DNA of 64,000 nt. Source: JAWSVE01 sp050633885 (GTDB taxonomy: Bacteria > Pseudomonadota > Gammaproteobacteria > Pseudomonadales > Cellvibrionaceae). The notes beneath the pieces were generated by a model. That model searched no databases. It saw nothing but the letters and a program-made list of their open reading frames with translations, and was not told where the DNA came from. Positions 1 to 8,873 of the stretch are shown piece after piece. Location of the stretch: contig JBOEHK010000001.1 in the NCBI GenBank assembly GCA_050633885.1, positions 558,001-622,000 of the forward strand. Direction: 5' to 3'. Position 1 is the first letter of the stretch; the number at the start of each line of letters is the position of its first letter. The position numbers and the translations under genes were made by a program.

Positions 1-179
1 GAACAACCACTCAAGTCGAAGGAATTATTCCTGCTTTGGAGTCAAGCCATGCAATGGCTTACGCAGAAAAGCTTGCACCGACGCTTTCAAAAGATCAAAT
101 TATTATTGTTAATTTATCGGGTCGAGGTGATAAAGATTTATTCACTGTAGCTGAAATCGACGGCGTGAAAATTGGTTAG
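1..179 (+). CDS. trpB: Tryptophan synthase beta chain, C-terminal end (partial)
   Basis: This is the last 59 or so codons of TrpB, cut by the window edge and read in the frame that ends with TAG at 177-179. The visible tail contains EGIIPALESSHA and NLSGRGDKD, the latter being the conserved C-terminal glycine-rich motif near the PLP phosphate site of TrpB. TrpB condenses indole with serine to make tryptophan. It lies 92 bp upstream of trpA, the usual pairing for the alpha2beta2 complex. The identification is firm although most of the gene lies outside the window. Confidence 0.93.
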   Translation, partial: TTTQVEGIIPALESSHAMAYAEKLAPTLSKDQIIIVNLSGRGDKDLFTVAEIDGVKIG

Positions 180-271
180 ATTTTTGTTAGGCTCACTGAA
201 ACGTCAAACACTTTAATTGTAGATGACAAGAATATTATTATATCAATAAATAGTTAGTTGGATTTTTTTAC

Positions 272-1078
272 ATGACTCGAATTGCTCGTTGTTTTGAAAG
301 CTTAAAAAAAGAAAAGAAAAAAGCGCTAGTGACATATGTCGTTAATGGTGATCCTTCTCCTACGACAGTTTTGCCCACCATGCATGCATTGGTTGACAAT
401 GGTGCTGATATTATTGAGTTAGGTGTTCCATTTTCAGATCCAATGGCAGAAGGACCTGTGATTCAATTAGGTCATGAAAGAGCATTAGCAAACGGCGCCA
501 GCTTAAAGTCTTCGATTGAAGCGGTGAAGCGATTTCGGGAAACTAATCAGACAACACCTGTAGTTTTGATGGGTTATGAGAACCCTATCGAGAGAATGGG
601 CTATGAAGCATTTGCTAAATCCGCTTCTGATGCGGGAGTTGATGGATTGATTAGTGTCGATTTGCCGCCAGAAGAAGCAACGGAATTGAATGCGCTACTA
701 AAAAATGTTGGTATCGACAATATTTTTTTGTTGTCTCCTAGTACTACATTAGAGAGAGCTAAGCATATCATTTCACTTGCAACAGGTTTTTTATATTACG
801 TTTCCTTAAAAGGTGTAACGGGAGCGGGTCACTTAGATGTTAATGCGGTAAATAAAAGACTTGCTGAGTTTCGCACCTTAACGGACCTCCCTATCTGTGT
901 CGGTTTCGGTATAAAGAATGGCGATACTGCAAAAGCGGTAACTGAAAGCGCCGATGGCGCGGTTGTCGGTAGTTTGCTAGTAGATAAAATGGGCAGTATG
1001 GCTGGCGAAAGTGATGATGACATTGCTAGCGCTGTTGGTGAATTAGTATTACCCTTCCGGCGGACTATGGACTCCTAA
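272..1078 (+). CDS. trpA: Tryptophan synthase alpha chain
   Basis: TrpA (268 aa, normal length) cleaves indole-3-glycerol phosphate to indole and glyceraldehyde 3-phosphate and passes indole to TrpB. The catalytic glutamate is visible in IIELGVPFSDP (E49). Eleven residues on, the sequence reads MAEGPVIQ, so the position of the second catalytic acid (Asp60 of the Salmonella enzyme) holds Glu60. The phosphate-binding VGFGIKNGDT and GAVVGSLLV segments near the C terminus are intact. The ATG at 272 follows an A/T-rich stretch with a weak ribosome site, so coupling to trpB is possible. In many relatives accD follows trpA; here folC follows directly. Confidence 0.95.
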   Translation: MTRIARCFESLKKEKKKALVTYVVNGDPSPTTVLPTMHALVDNGADIIELGVPFSDPMAEGPVIQLGHERALANGASLKSSIEAVKRFRETNQTTPVVLMGYENPIERMGYEAFAKSASDAGVDGLISVDLPPEEATELNALLKNVGIDNIFLLSPSTTLERAKHIISLATGFLYYVSLKGVTGAGHLDVNAVNKRLAEFRTLTDLPICVGFGIKNGDTAKAVTESADGAVVGSLLVDKMGSMAGESDDDIASAVGELVLPFRRTMDS

Positions 1079-1127
1079 ATATTTTTACAATTTGTTTTTT
1101 ATGGCGGCATTTCACGGTGTTTTTTGA

Positions 1128-2426
1128 TTGAATTTATTATCGCTTAATTCCAGTTCCTCTCTCAGTGAGTGGCTTCATTATTTGGAGTCACTTAATCCTA
1201 AAGAGATTGATTTAGGTTTGGATCGCGTCGAGCGCGTTGCCAACCAAATGAATCTTTTTTCAAAACTTATTTCTTCTTCTGTGAAAATTGTGACGGTTGC
1301 CGGAACCAATGGTAAAGGTTCATGCGTCACCGCTTTAGATTCATTTTTGGTTGCTGCGGATAAAAACACTGGCGCCTATACTTCTCCTCATTTTTTAGAC
1401 TATAACGAGAGAATAAAAATAAATGGTGTCAGTGCCAGTGATGAAGAGATCATTACTGCGTTTTGCGAAGTAGAAAAATCTCGACAAGGAATACCCTTAA
1501 CCTATTTTGAATTCGGTACTCTAGCGGCCATGTGGCATTTTCTGCACTCAGATGTGGATGTTATTGTGATGGAAGTCGGACTGGGTGGGAGGCTTGATGC
1601 GGTGAATGTCTTCGTTCCTGATGTTGCTATCATCACCTCGATAGCATTAGATCATCAAGATTGGTTAGGCGATAACAGAGAAACGATTGGTCTTGCAAAA
1701 GCCGGAATATACAGAAAAGATACGCCAGCGATATGCGTTGATGGTTCACCACCCAATAGCGTGATTGAGTATGCTAATCAAATTAAGGCTGAACTTTATT
1801 TAAAGGGTAGGGGTATTGATTGGTCGGTTGACGATAATTTTTTTAATTGGTCAGGTGTAGACTGTAAAAGAAATACAGTTTCTATTAAAAAATTACCCGT
1901 CCCCAATTTACCTTTGCCCAGTGTAGCTGCTGCGATACAGGCGTTTGCTTTTCTTGGCTTTGAATTATCTGATCTTCCGCTTGAAAAAACACTGCAAACA
2001 TTGAATTTGACTGGGCGAGGGCAGCAGGCTCTTATTCAAGGGAAAAATGTTTTACTCGATGTTGCACATAATCCTGCCGCTGCACTTTATCTAAAAGAAA
2101 TATTGGCGCGAAAAAATGTAAAAAATATTTTTGCTGTTTTTGCCGTGATGGCTGATAAAGATTACAAAACCATATTCACTACCTTGGATGCTAAGGTTGA
2201 TAAGTGGTTTGTATCTGGTATAGAAAATGTGCCACGGGCGGAATCTGGAACTCAACTTAGAGTCACGCTTGAAGAGCTGGGTTTGACAGGAAGCTGTTAT
2301 GATACTGTAAGACACAGTTTTGCGGAGGCATTGGCAGAAGCGACTGTAGATGACCTGATTGTTGTTCTAGGGTCTTTTTATACGGTCGCTGAAGTTTTGA
2401 ACCATTTTCCATTTGATGGAAAATGA
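1128..2426 (+). CDS. folC: Bifunctional folylpolyglutamate synthase / dihydrofolate synthase
   Basis: FolC (432 aa) joins glutamate to dihydropteroate and extends polyglutamate tails on folates. The Mur-ligase-type P-loop TVAGTNGKGS is at residues 57-66, followed by YTSPHFLDYNERI and the SIALDHQDWLG region. The N terminus SLSEWLHYLE..EIDLGL matches the family start. The start is a TTG at 1128: an in-frame TGA lies immediately upstream (1125-1127), so no earlier start is possible. It sits 49 bp after trpA, where accD is normally found in the trpA-accD-folC order. The SPOR protein gene follows 95 bp downstream. Confidence 0.94.
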   Translation: MNLLSLNSSSSLSEWLHYLESLNPKEIDLGLDRVERVANQMNLFSKLISSSVKIVTVAGTNGKGSCVTALDSFLVAADKNTGAYTSPHFLDYNERIKINGVSASDEEIITAFCEVEKSRQGIPLTYFEFGTLAAMWHFLHSDVDVIVMEVGLGGRLDAVNVFVPDVAIITSIALDHQDWLGDNRETIGLAKAGIYRKDTPAICVDGSPPNSVIEYANQIKAELYLKGRGIDWSVDDNFFNWSGVDCKRNTVSIKKLPVPNLPLPSVAAAIQAFAFLGFELSDLPLEKTLQTLNLTGRGQQALIQGKNVLLDVAHNPAAALYLKEILARKNVKNIFAVFAVMADKDYKTIFTTLDAKVDKWFVSGIENVPRAESGTQLRVTLEELGLTGSCYDTVRHSFAEALAEATVDDLIVVLGSFYTVAEVLNHFPFDGK

Positions 2427-2521
2427 AACAATGTGGCTGGTGTACCTAAAAAAATCATCTATCGACACGAGTGCATTGTCGCTATGATTATGAGCATCAA
2501 AATCTTTTTGAGGGTTAACAA

Positions 2522-3163
2522 ATGGATGATGGATTGAAGCAGCGATTAATAGGAGCTGTGGTATTAATCGCAATCGCGGTATTGTTTTTGCCAACACTTT
2601 TTGGCACTGACGGAAGAAGAACAGTGGATCTTTCTACCCAAGTTCCTCCCCGTCCAGTTGTTGCTGCAGAACCGCTTGAACTCTCTATTCCTGTTTCTCC
2701 TGACAATGCAACAGAAGCTAAGTCTTTGAGTGAGAATTATAATCATCGTGTCGTTGAGCCTACTTTGGAGACTGAGATAGCTTCTGGTGCTAATGAGGTT
2801 GAGGGTCTTTTAGAGCAATCACAAGATGAAGCTAAGCCTATTCAAAAGCCCAAGGTGGTTGAAAAGCTGATTGTCCCTTCTTCACCACAACCTGAGCCAG
2901 TTTTAAATGCAGATGGTGTCCCTAGAGGGTGGTCTATACAAGTGGCGAGTTTTAGTGAGGTTGCTCGAGCAGAAGCTATGCTGAAGAATCTTGAGAAGGC
3001 TGGATTCTCAAAAAGCTACATCCGAACAGGGAAGGGGCCTAAGGGTGAGGTCTACCGCGTGTTCGTGGGGCCAAAGATCAATAAAAAACAGGCAGAAGCC
3101 GACCAGCTGGCTATTAATGAGGCGTTAAAGGTTAAGTCATTGTTGGTTAAATTTCAGCCATAA
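2522..3163 (+). CDS. dedD: SPOR-domain cell-division protein (DedD-like)
   Basis: This 213-aa protein has a short cytoplasmic N terminus, one membrane helix (about residues 9-27, LIGAVVLIAIAVLFLPTLF), a proline- and acid-rich linker and a C-terminal SPOR domain (about 138-213, starting GWSIQVASFSEVARAE). SPOR domains bind denuded septal glycan, and DedD helps constriction in E. coli. Its place between folC and cvpA-purF is the conserved position of dedD in gammaproteobacteria. A GAGGG ribosome site precedes the ATG. The linker is poorly conserved, so the name rests on topology and context. Confidence 0.88.
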   Translation: MDDGLKQRLIGAVVLIAIAVLFLPTLFGTDGRRTVDLSTQVPPRPVVAAEPLELSIPVSPDNATEAKSLSENYNHRVVEPTLETEIASGANEVEGLLEQSQDEAKPIQKPKVVEKLIVPSSPQPEPVLNADGVPRGWSIQVASFSEVARAEAMLKNLEKAGFSKSYIRTGKGPKGEVYRVFVGPKINKKQAEADQLAINEALKVKSLLVKFQP

Positions 3164-3257
3164 AATCGACGTTTTAAGCGAGTATTCAATTGATTCAGAT
3201 GGGCTTTGCCTTTAGCATACGCGATCTCATTGACGGGGTAGAATACTTGGCTTCATC

Positions 3258-3293
3258 ACTAGTCTCTGAACTAGTCTCTGAACTAGGCTCTGA
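3258..3293 (+). repeat. Three tandem 12-bp repeats upstream of cvpA
   Basis: The unit ACTAGTCTCTGA occurs at 3258-3269 and 3270-3281, and with one mismatch (ACTAGGCTCTGA) at 3282-3293. It lies in the 211-bp gap between dedD and cvpA. The array is in frame with a short open stretch reading SELVSEL, but nothing supports its translation. It could be replication slippage or a tandem protein-binding site. Confidence 0.7.
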
Positions 3294-3374
3294 GCATATT
3301 AATCAGTGCAACAAGCATCGCAAAAGTGGCTTGTCACTCACTCTTTGCTCTTTTGTATTAGAGGTTGTTCATCT

Positions 3375-3869
3375 ATGAACTGGGCTGACTTTGCCATCCT
3401 CGGTATTCTTGTTGTATCTGGCCTGATTAGCCTCAAGCGCGGCTTTGTCAAGGAAGCGCTTTCTCTTGCTGGCTGGGTAGCCGCTTTTATCATTGCCATG
3501 TTATTTGGTAGTTCTCTCGAAACGCTTTTTGTTGACAACATCTCATCCCCCTCCATCCGAAAGATAGTGGCATTTGCGATACTATTCGTCTCTACTTTAA
3601 TCGTAGCTGGGTTAGTAAATTATTTAATTGGTGAGTTGGTCAAAATAACTGGTTTGTCTGGAACCGATCGATTGTTAGGGATGATTTTTGGTTTTATCCG
3701 AGGCGTCATTATTATCATGGCAATGCTATTACTCTTGCCTGCTATCGTTCCTCTGGATAAAGAAATGTGGTGGCAACAATCTGTTCTCATTCCGCAGTTC
3801 TTATCAATGGAAGGATGGTGTCGGGAAGTGTCGGGTGTTGTTTTCGAGTATATAAAAAGCTTGTTTTAG
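3375..3869 (+). CDS. cvpA: Colicin V production protein family membrane protein
   Basis: CvpA (164 aa from the ATG at 3375) is an inner-membrane protein with four predicted helices, starting MNWADFAILGILVVSGLISL and containing the family region RGFVKEALSLAGW. The open frame extends upstream to 3306, but the 3375 start has an AGAGG ribosome site and gives the usual family length. CvpA is needed for colicin V export in E. coli and affects envelope stress resistance; its molecular activity is not settled. It precedes purF by 87 bp, the classic cvpA-purF pairing. Confidence 0.9.
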   Translation: MNWADFAILGILVVSGLISLKRGFVKEALSLAGWVAAFIIAMLFGSSLETLFVDNISSPSIRKIVAFAILFVSTLIVAGLVNYLIGELVKITGLSGTDRLLGMIFGFIRGVIIIMAMLLLLPAIVPLDKEMWWQQSVLIPQFLSMEGWCREVSGVVFEYIKSLF

Positions 3870-3956
3870 TTTTTTATTAGGTCTTAAGGGTTTCAGCGTA
3901 TACAACGTTTGAAATGCTTTAAAAATTATTCAGCGAAAGCTAAAGGTGGTTAAGTC

Positions 3957-5492
3957 ATGTGTGGTCTCGTCGGCATAGTCGGTACATCTGATGTCAATTT
4001 GCAACTCTACGATGCGCTCACTGTTCTACAACACCGCGGACAAGACGCTGCAGGTATTGTGACTTGTGCTGGTGGAAAGTTAGCACAACAAAAAGCCAAC
4101 GGATTAGTTAAAGATGTATTTTTGTCTCGCCATATGCGCCGATTACTTGGCAATATTGGCATTGGGCATGTTCGATATCCAACGGCCGGTGGCTCTGGTC
4201 CGGCTTTAGCGCAGCCATTTTATGTGAATTCTCCTTACGGCATTGCCTTGGCGCATAATGGAAATTTAACAAACCGAAAAGAAGTGAATGAACATTTATA
4301 TAAAACAGATTTACGACACGTTAATACGGATTCAGATTCAGAGGTGTTGTTAAATGTATTTGCGCATGAGCTACAAGCTCTTGGAAAATTAACACCAACG
4401 GAAGATGATTTTTTTTCGGCAGTTGAGGGATTACACCAGCGAGTTCGTGGTGGTTATTCGGCTATTATTTTGATCGCAGATTATGGCATTGTCGGTGTTC
4501 GTGATCCTTGGGGAATTCGCCCGTTAGTGTATGGTAAAAGAACGACGGATAAAGGCGAAGAATATATGATTGCCTCTGAAAGTGTTGCGCTTGACGTTTT
4601 AGGTTTTACTCTTGTTCGTGACGTTGCGCCTGGCGAGGCAGTTTATATTGACACAAAAGGGAAGCTACATACTCGTCAATGTTCACCCAGTGCAGTGCTC
4701 CGACCTTGTATTTTCGAGCATGTGTATTTTGCACGACCTGATTCCATTATGGATGGTGTGTCAGTCTATAAAGCAAGATTACGTCAAGGTGAAAAGCTCG
4801 CTGAAAAAATCTTACGCGACATGCCAGATCACGACATCGACGTTGTCGTTCCGATTCCAGATAGCAGTCGTGTGGCAGGTCAAGCATTGGCTCAACATCT
4901 AGGCGTAAAATTCAGAGAAGGGTTAGTAAAAAACCGCTACATTGGGCGAACTTTTATTATGCCTGGGCAGCAGCAGCGAAAAAAATCTGTTCGGCAAAAA
5001 TTGAATGCTATTGGTCTAGAGTTTAAAGGCAAAAATGTTTTGTTAGTTGATGACTCTATTGTTAGAGGTACGACTTGCCAGCAAATTATTCAAATGGCGA
5101 GAGAAGCGGGCGCTGCAAAAGTGTATTTTGCATCTGCTGCGCCACCGGTTAAATACCCAAATGTTTACGGGATAGATATGCCGAGTGCTGAAGAATTAAT
5201 TGCTCATGGACGAACGACTGAGCAAGTCTGTCAAGAAATTGGTGCAGACTGGTTAATCTATCAAGACCTTGATGATCTAATCGCTGCCTCTAGTGAAGGT
5301 AACCCCGATATTCCTGAATTTGAATGTTCAGTATTTACAGGGGATTACACGACGGGGGATGTCGACCGCGACTACCTTGATGATTTAAACGCGCAACGAA
5401 ACGACACAATACGCTCCATTAATCAAAATGAAATGAATAGCGATGATACAGCAGTGATTGGTTTACATAATGACAATTCAGATGTCGGTTAA
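3957..5492 (+). CDS. purF: Amidophosphoribosyltransferase
   Basis: PurF (511 aa) catalyses the first committed step of purine synthesis, making 5-phosphoribosylamine from PRPP and glutamine. Cys2 after the initiator Met is the N-terminal glutaminase nucleophile (MCGLVGIVGT), with the HRGQD and HVRYPTAG motifs following. The PRPP-binding loop VLLVDDSIVRGTT is at residues 361-373. An AAAGGTGG ribosome site precedes the ATG. All key residues are intact. The cvpA-purF-metZ order is typical of Pseudomonas-like genomes. Confidence 0.97.
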   Translation: MCGLVGIVGTSDVNLQLYDALTVLQHRGQDAAGIVTCAGGKLAQQKANGLVKDVFLSRHMRRLLGNIGIGHVRYPTAGGSGPALAQPFYVNSPYGIALAHNGNLTNRKEVNEHLYKTDLRHVNTDSDSEVLLNVFAHELQALGKLTPTEDDFFSAVEGLHQRVRGGYSAIILIADYGIVGVRDPWGIRPLVYGKRTTDKGEEYMIASESVALDVLGFTLVRDVAPGEAVYIDTKGKLHTRQCSPSAVLRPCIFEHVYFARPDSIMDGVSVYKARLRQGEKLAEKILRDMPDHDIDVVVPIPDSSRVAGQALAQHLGVKFREGLVKNRYIGRTFIMPGQQQRKKSVRQKLNAIGLEFKGKNVLLVDDSIVRGTTCQQIIQMAREAGAAKVYFASAAPPVKYPNVYGIDMPSAEELIAHGRTTEQVCQEIGADWLIYQDLDDLIAASSEGNPDIPEFECSVFTGDYTTGDVDRDYLDDLNAQRNDTIRSINQNEMNSDDTAVIGLHNDNSDVG

Positions 5493-5597
5493 TGATTCTG
5501 CTGTGCTTTCTATGAATGAGTACTACCTATGACTTAGTGCTGGCATAGTTGTTTTTATCAACAGCGTAAAAATAGTATTTTTAAAAGAAGATATATT

Positions 5598-5623
5598 GTG
5601 AGTAGACAATGTGAGTAGACAAG
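5598..5623 (+). repeat. 13-bp tandem duplication over the metZ start codon
   Basis: GTGAGTAGACAAT (5598-5610) is followed directly by GTGAGTAGACAAG (5611-5623). Both copies begin with GTG and encode MSRQ. The AGAAG ribosome site (5586-5590) sits 7 nt before the first GTG, the ideal spacing, but that GTG runs into TAG at 5616-5618 after six codons (MSRQCE). The second GTG opens the full metZ frame but lies 20 nt from the AGAAG. The six-codon frame overlaps the metZ start, which would permit reinitiation. Confidence 0.85.
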
Positions 5624-6813
5624 AAGAACAAAATAAAATATTGAAAAGCGCCAAACTAGACACTCTATCTGTTAGGGCAGGGCAAGCTCGAAGTCAAGAA
5701 GGTGAGCACAGTGAAGCGATGTATTTAACATCGAGTTATGTGTTTGATTCAGCAAAAGATGCGGCCGATCGTTTTTCTGGCGATTCTCCGGGAAATGTTT
5801 ATTCGCGGTATACAAATCCAACCGTGAGAAATTTTCAAGATCGTTTGGCGGCGTTAGAAGGTGCAGAAGCTGCAGTTGCTACTTCATCAGGTATGGCGGC
5901 GATTTTAAGCACGTGCATGGCGTTATTAAAGTCTGGTGATCACGTTGTTTGCTCTCGCAGTGTTTTTGGTACAACGACGGTTCTTTTTACCAAATATTTA
6001 GAAAAATTTGGTGTGGATTGTACTTTTGTTTCTCTGACTGAGATCGATGAGTGGCAATCGGCTGTTACAAATAAAACAAAATTGTTCTTTTTAGAAACAC
6101 CTTCTAATCCATTGTGCGAAGTTGCGGATATTAAACAGCTTGCCGATATAGCGCATCAACATGATTGTTTGTTGGTCGTTGATAATTGTTTTTGCACGCC
6201 AGCGTTACAAAAGCCAATCGAATTGGGCGCTGATATTGTTATCCATTCCGCAACAAAATATATCGATGGGCAAGGTAGGTGTGTGGGTGGCGCTGTTGTC
6301 GGTCACCAAGTGTTAATGGATGAGGTGTTGGGGTTTTTAAGAACAGCAGGTCCGACACTTAGTGCTTTTAATGCGTGGGTATTTTTAAAAGGTTTGGAAA
6401 CTTTACGAATTCGCATGGAGGCTCATTCGGCGAATGCTCAAGCGCTTGCAGAGTTTTTATATGAGCATCCAAAAGTAGAAAAAGTATTTTATGCTGGGTT
6501 GCCGACACATGCAGGACATGGTTTAGCAAAAGAACAACAAAGCGCATTTGGTGGAGTTTTGTCATTTTGTATTAAAGGCAATCGCGAGGCAGCGTGGCGG
6601 TTTATCGATGGCACCTCAATTATGTCGCTGACGGCGAATTTAGGTGATGCCAAAACGACAATTGTTCACCCAGCAACAACAACACATGGCCGTTTATCAG
6701 CAGAAGATAAGGTGTCAGCGGGTATTACTGAAAATCTCATTCGTGTTGCGGTAGGTTTAGAGGATATTGACGATCTAATAGCAGATTGTGAGCGTGGTTT
6801 TTCAGCAGTTTAA
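5611..6813 (+). CDS. metZ: O-succinylhomoserine sulfhydrylase
   Basis: MetZ (400 aa) makes homocysteine from O-succinylhomoserine and sulfide, the direct sulfhydrylation route to methionine. It is a Cys/Met-metabolism PLP enzyme: the PLP lysine is K216 in IHSATKYIDG, and SRYTNPT and ETPSNP are family motifs. Cystathionine gamma-synthase is the close alternative, but the position after purF and the sequence style favour MetZ as in Pseudomonas. The GTG start at 5611 is the second of two tandemly duplicated start regions; the first is out of frame and closes after six codons. Confidence 0.92.
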   Translation: MSRQEEQNKILKSAKLDTLSVRAGQARSQEGEHSEAMYLTSSYVFDSAKDAADRFSGDSPGNVYSRYTNPTVRNFQDRLAALEGAEAAVATSSGMAAILSTCMALLKSGDHVVCSRSVFGTTTVLFTKYLEKFGVDCTFVSLTEIDEWQSAVTNKTKLFFLETPSNPLCEVADIKQLADIAHQHDCLLVVDNCFCTPALQKPIELGADIVIHSATKYIDGQGRCVGGAVVGHQVLMDEVLGFLRTAGPTLSAFNAWVFLKGLETLRIRMEAHSANAQALAEFLYEHPKVEKVFYAGLPTHAGHGLAKEQQSAFGGVLSFCIKGNREAAWRFIDGTSIMSLTANLGDAKTTIVHPATTTHGRLSAEDKVSAGITENLIRVAVGLEDIDDLIADCERGFSAV

Positions 6814-6875
6814 TATATTCATAAGTTTGTTAGACCCGCAACCTGAATAATGCTTTTGTTATCTGCTTAAAGTAG

Positions 6876-7838
6876 ATGATGAATAGGCGAAAAGAAGTAA
6901 AGGATGTGTCGTTTTTCATGCAGAAAATTTTAGAGCAAATTACACAAGAAGTTGGCACTGTTCTTCTTGGAAAAGACACTCAAATTAAACTTGCATTATC
7001 CTGCCTGTTAGCAAAGGGGCATTTGCTGATTGAAGACTTACCTGGCATGGGCAAAACGACATTAGCCCATGCACTGGCTAATGTGTTGGGTTTGTCCTAT
7101 CAGCGAGTCCAATTTACTAGCGATATGTTGCCAGCTGATATTTTGGGCTTTTCAATTTTTGATCGTGAATCTAATCAATTTAATTTCCATTCTGGCCCGA
7201 TTTTTACTCAGGTGTTATTGGCTGATGAAATTAATCGGACTTCTCCAAAAACCCAAAGTGCATTATTAGAGGCGATGGAAGAAAAGCAAGTCACAATTGA
7301 AGGAGAAACACGTCCTTTACCCACTCCTTTTTTTGTTATAGCGACTCAAAATCCATCGACTCAGTCTGGCACTTTTCCACTTCCAGAATCTCAGTTAGAT
7401 CGCTTTTTAATGCGTATTGAATTAGGTTACCCCGATGAAAAGTCAGAACGAGAATTGTTAATGGGGGCGAATCCGCGTGCGAAAATTGACAATATGTCAC
7501 CGATCGTTGATCTTGCCCAATTTTCAACATTACAATCTCAAGTGGATAGTGTCACAGCCTCTGATGCGTTGGTGAATTACCTGCAGAGATTAGTTCGTCA
7601 CACCAGAACATCAAACGATTTTCATGTCGGACTGTCGCCTCGAGGTGCTCTTTCTTTGTTGAAGAGTGCTAAAGCTTGGGCTTTACTTGAGGGGCGAACG
7701 CATGTCATTCCCGAGGATGTTCAAGCCGTCGCAGTTTCTGTGATTGCTCATCGTGTCAGAGATGAAGGTGGGTTAGGAGAACAGAACGGTGTTCCTCTAG
7801 TTGAGACCTTATTGAAGTCTGTTAGCGTCGTCGCTTAA
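6876..7838 (+). CDS. MoxR-family AAA+ ATPase
   Basis: A 320-aa MoxR-type AAA+ ATPase with Walker A GMGKTT (57-62), Walker B VLLADEINR (D117, E118) and sensor-like ATQNPSTQSGTFPLPESQLDRF. MoxR proteins act as chaperones, often with VWA or DUF58 partners; the exact client is unknown. The operon with a DUF58 protein and a DUF3488 transglutaminase is a widespread arrangement. An internal ATG at 6918 (MQKILEQ) preceded by AAAGGA could be the real start; the ATG at 6876 has only a weak ribosome site. The 62 bp to metZ leave room for a promoter. Confidence 0.9.
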   Translation: MMNRRKEVKDVSFFMQKILEQITQEVGTVLLGKDTQIKLALSCLLAKGHLLIEDLPGMGKTTLAHALANVLGLSYQRVQFTSDMLPADILGFSIFDRESNQFNFHSGPIFTQVLLADEINRTSPKTQSALLEAMEEKQVTIEGETRPLPTPFFVIATQNPSTQSGTFPLPESQLDRFLMRIELGYPDEKSERELLMGANPRAKIDNMSPIVDLAQFSTLQSQVDSVTASDALVNYLQRLVRHTRTSNDFHVGLSPRGALSLLKSAKAWALLEGRTHVIPEDVQAVAVSVIAHRVRDEGGLGEQNGVPLVETLLKSVSVVA

Positions 7839-7860
7839 TCGTTAGAACAAACATGAGGGG

Positions 7861-8871
7861 ATGATGAAAATACCGATCATTAACTCTTTTCGTTTGAGAA
7901 TGTGGAATTGGATTGATTCTCGTAGACCGACTTCTAATCTCCATCACTTAACGCGAAATAATTTATTTATATTCCCTTCTCAGCAAGGCGTATGGTTTTT
8001 ACTCGCCAATCTTTTACTTTGGGTTTTAGGAACGAATTATCAAAATAATTTAATCCTTGCGCTTGCTTTTTTATTGATGACATTCTTCGTTATTGCAATT
8101 CTACATACGTTTACAAATTTGTCTGGAATGTCTGTCAACGTGTTGGGAGCGGATCCTGTTTTTTGTGGCGATGCGGCTGAAATAAAAGTGGCATTGTCTA
8201 GTCGTCAGCAGCGCTTCAGAGATTTCCTTTCGTTTAAATGGCAAGGGTGTGATCCGATAGTGTGTCACCTAGAGTCTGATGATGAAATTGTCATTAATAC
8301 ATTTGTGAAAACGCATCATCGAGGATTAGAACATCCAGGAAAGTTAATAGTCGAAACTTTTTATCCGCTCGGAATAATAAGAAGTTGGACAAGGTTAAAA
8401 ACCAAGTTGAATGTCTTAGTCTATCCAAAGCCAATTTCATTTGGCCCGCTTCCTCTTTCGAAAGCATTGAGTGATGAAGGCGTTGTTGCGGCTGGAAAAG
8501 GCGGTGATGAGTTTAGCGGATATAAAAACTATCAAGCCGGTGATTCATTAAAAGATGTATCTTGGAAAACCTATGCACGTGGTATGGGTGTTTATTCCAA
8601 AGAGTATTCTGCTTATCGAGATCAACGCTTATGGTTAGATTGGGATTACCTTGATGGAAAAAAAACTGAAGAGCGTCTTTCGGGTTTGTGTTCATGGGCT
8701 CTAGAGGCTCACCAAGCCGATAAAGACTTTGGTTTAAGAATCCCAGGGGTAGAAATTCAACCGTCTTCCGGCAAAAAGCATTTGGAAAGAGTGCTAAAAG
8801 CTTTAGCGCTTTTTGGTGTAGACAGTAGCTCTGACATGAGTTCTCTCGATCAAGCAGCGGGTGAATCTTAG
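7861..8871 (+). CDS. DUF58 domain membrane protein
   Basis: A 336-aa protein with two adjacent membrane helices (about residues 40-82, GVWFLLANLLLWVLG then LILALAFLLMTFFVIAILH) and a cytoplasmic DUF58 domain carrying FSGYKNYQAGDSLKDVSWKT (about 217-236). DUF58 proteins have a VWA-like fold and are usually encoded next to MoxR ATPases. The AGGGG ribosome site lies at a normal distance before ATG 7861. The gene ends 2 bp before the transglutaminase start, so translation is probably coupled. The biochemical role is unknown. Confidence 0.88.
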   Translation: MMKIPIINSFRLRMWNWIDSRRPTSNLHHLTRNNLFIFPSQQGVWFLLANLLLWVLGTNYQNNLILALAFLLMTFFVIAILHTFTNLSGMSVNVLGADPVFCGDAAEIKVALSSRQQRFRDFLSFKWQGCDPIVCHLESDDEIVINTFVKTHHRGLEHPGKLIVETFYPLGIIRSWTRLKTKLNVLVYPKPISFGPLPLSKALSDEGVVAAGKGGDEFSGYKNYQAGDSLKDVSWKTYARGMGVYSKEYSAYRDQRLWLDWDYLDGKKTEERLSGLCSWALEAHQADKDFGLRIPGVEIQPSSGKKHLERVLKALALFGVDSSSDMSSLDQAAGES

Positions 8872-8873
8872 CG

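Noticed and set aside
3190..3378. 62-codon open frame between dedD and cvpA
   Set aside because: It overlaps the 12-bp repeats, has no family motif and no ribosome site, and ends just inside the cvpA start.
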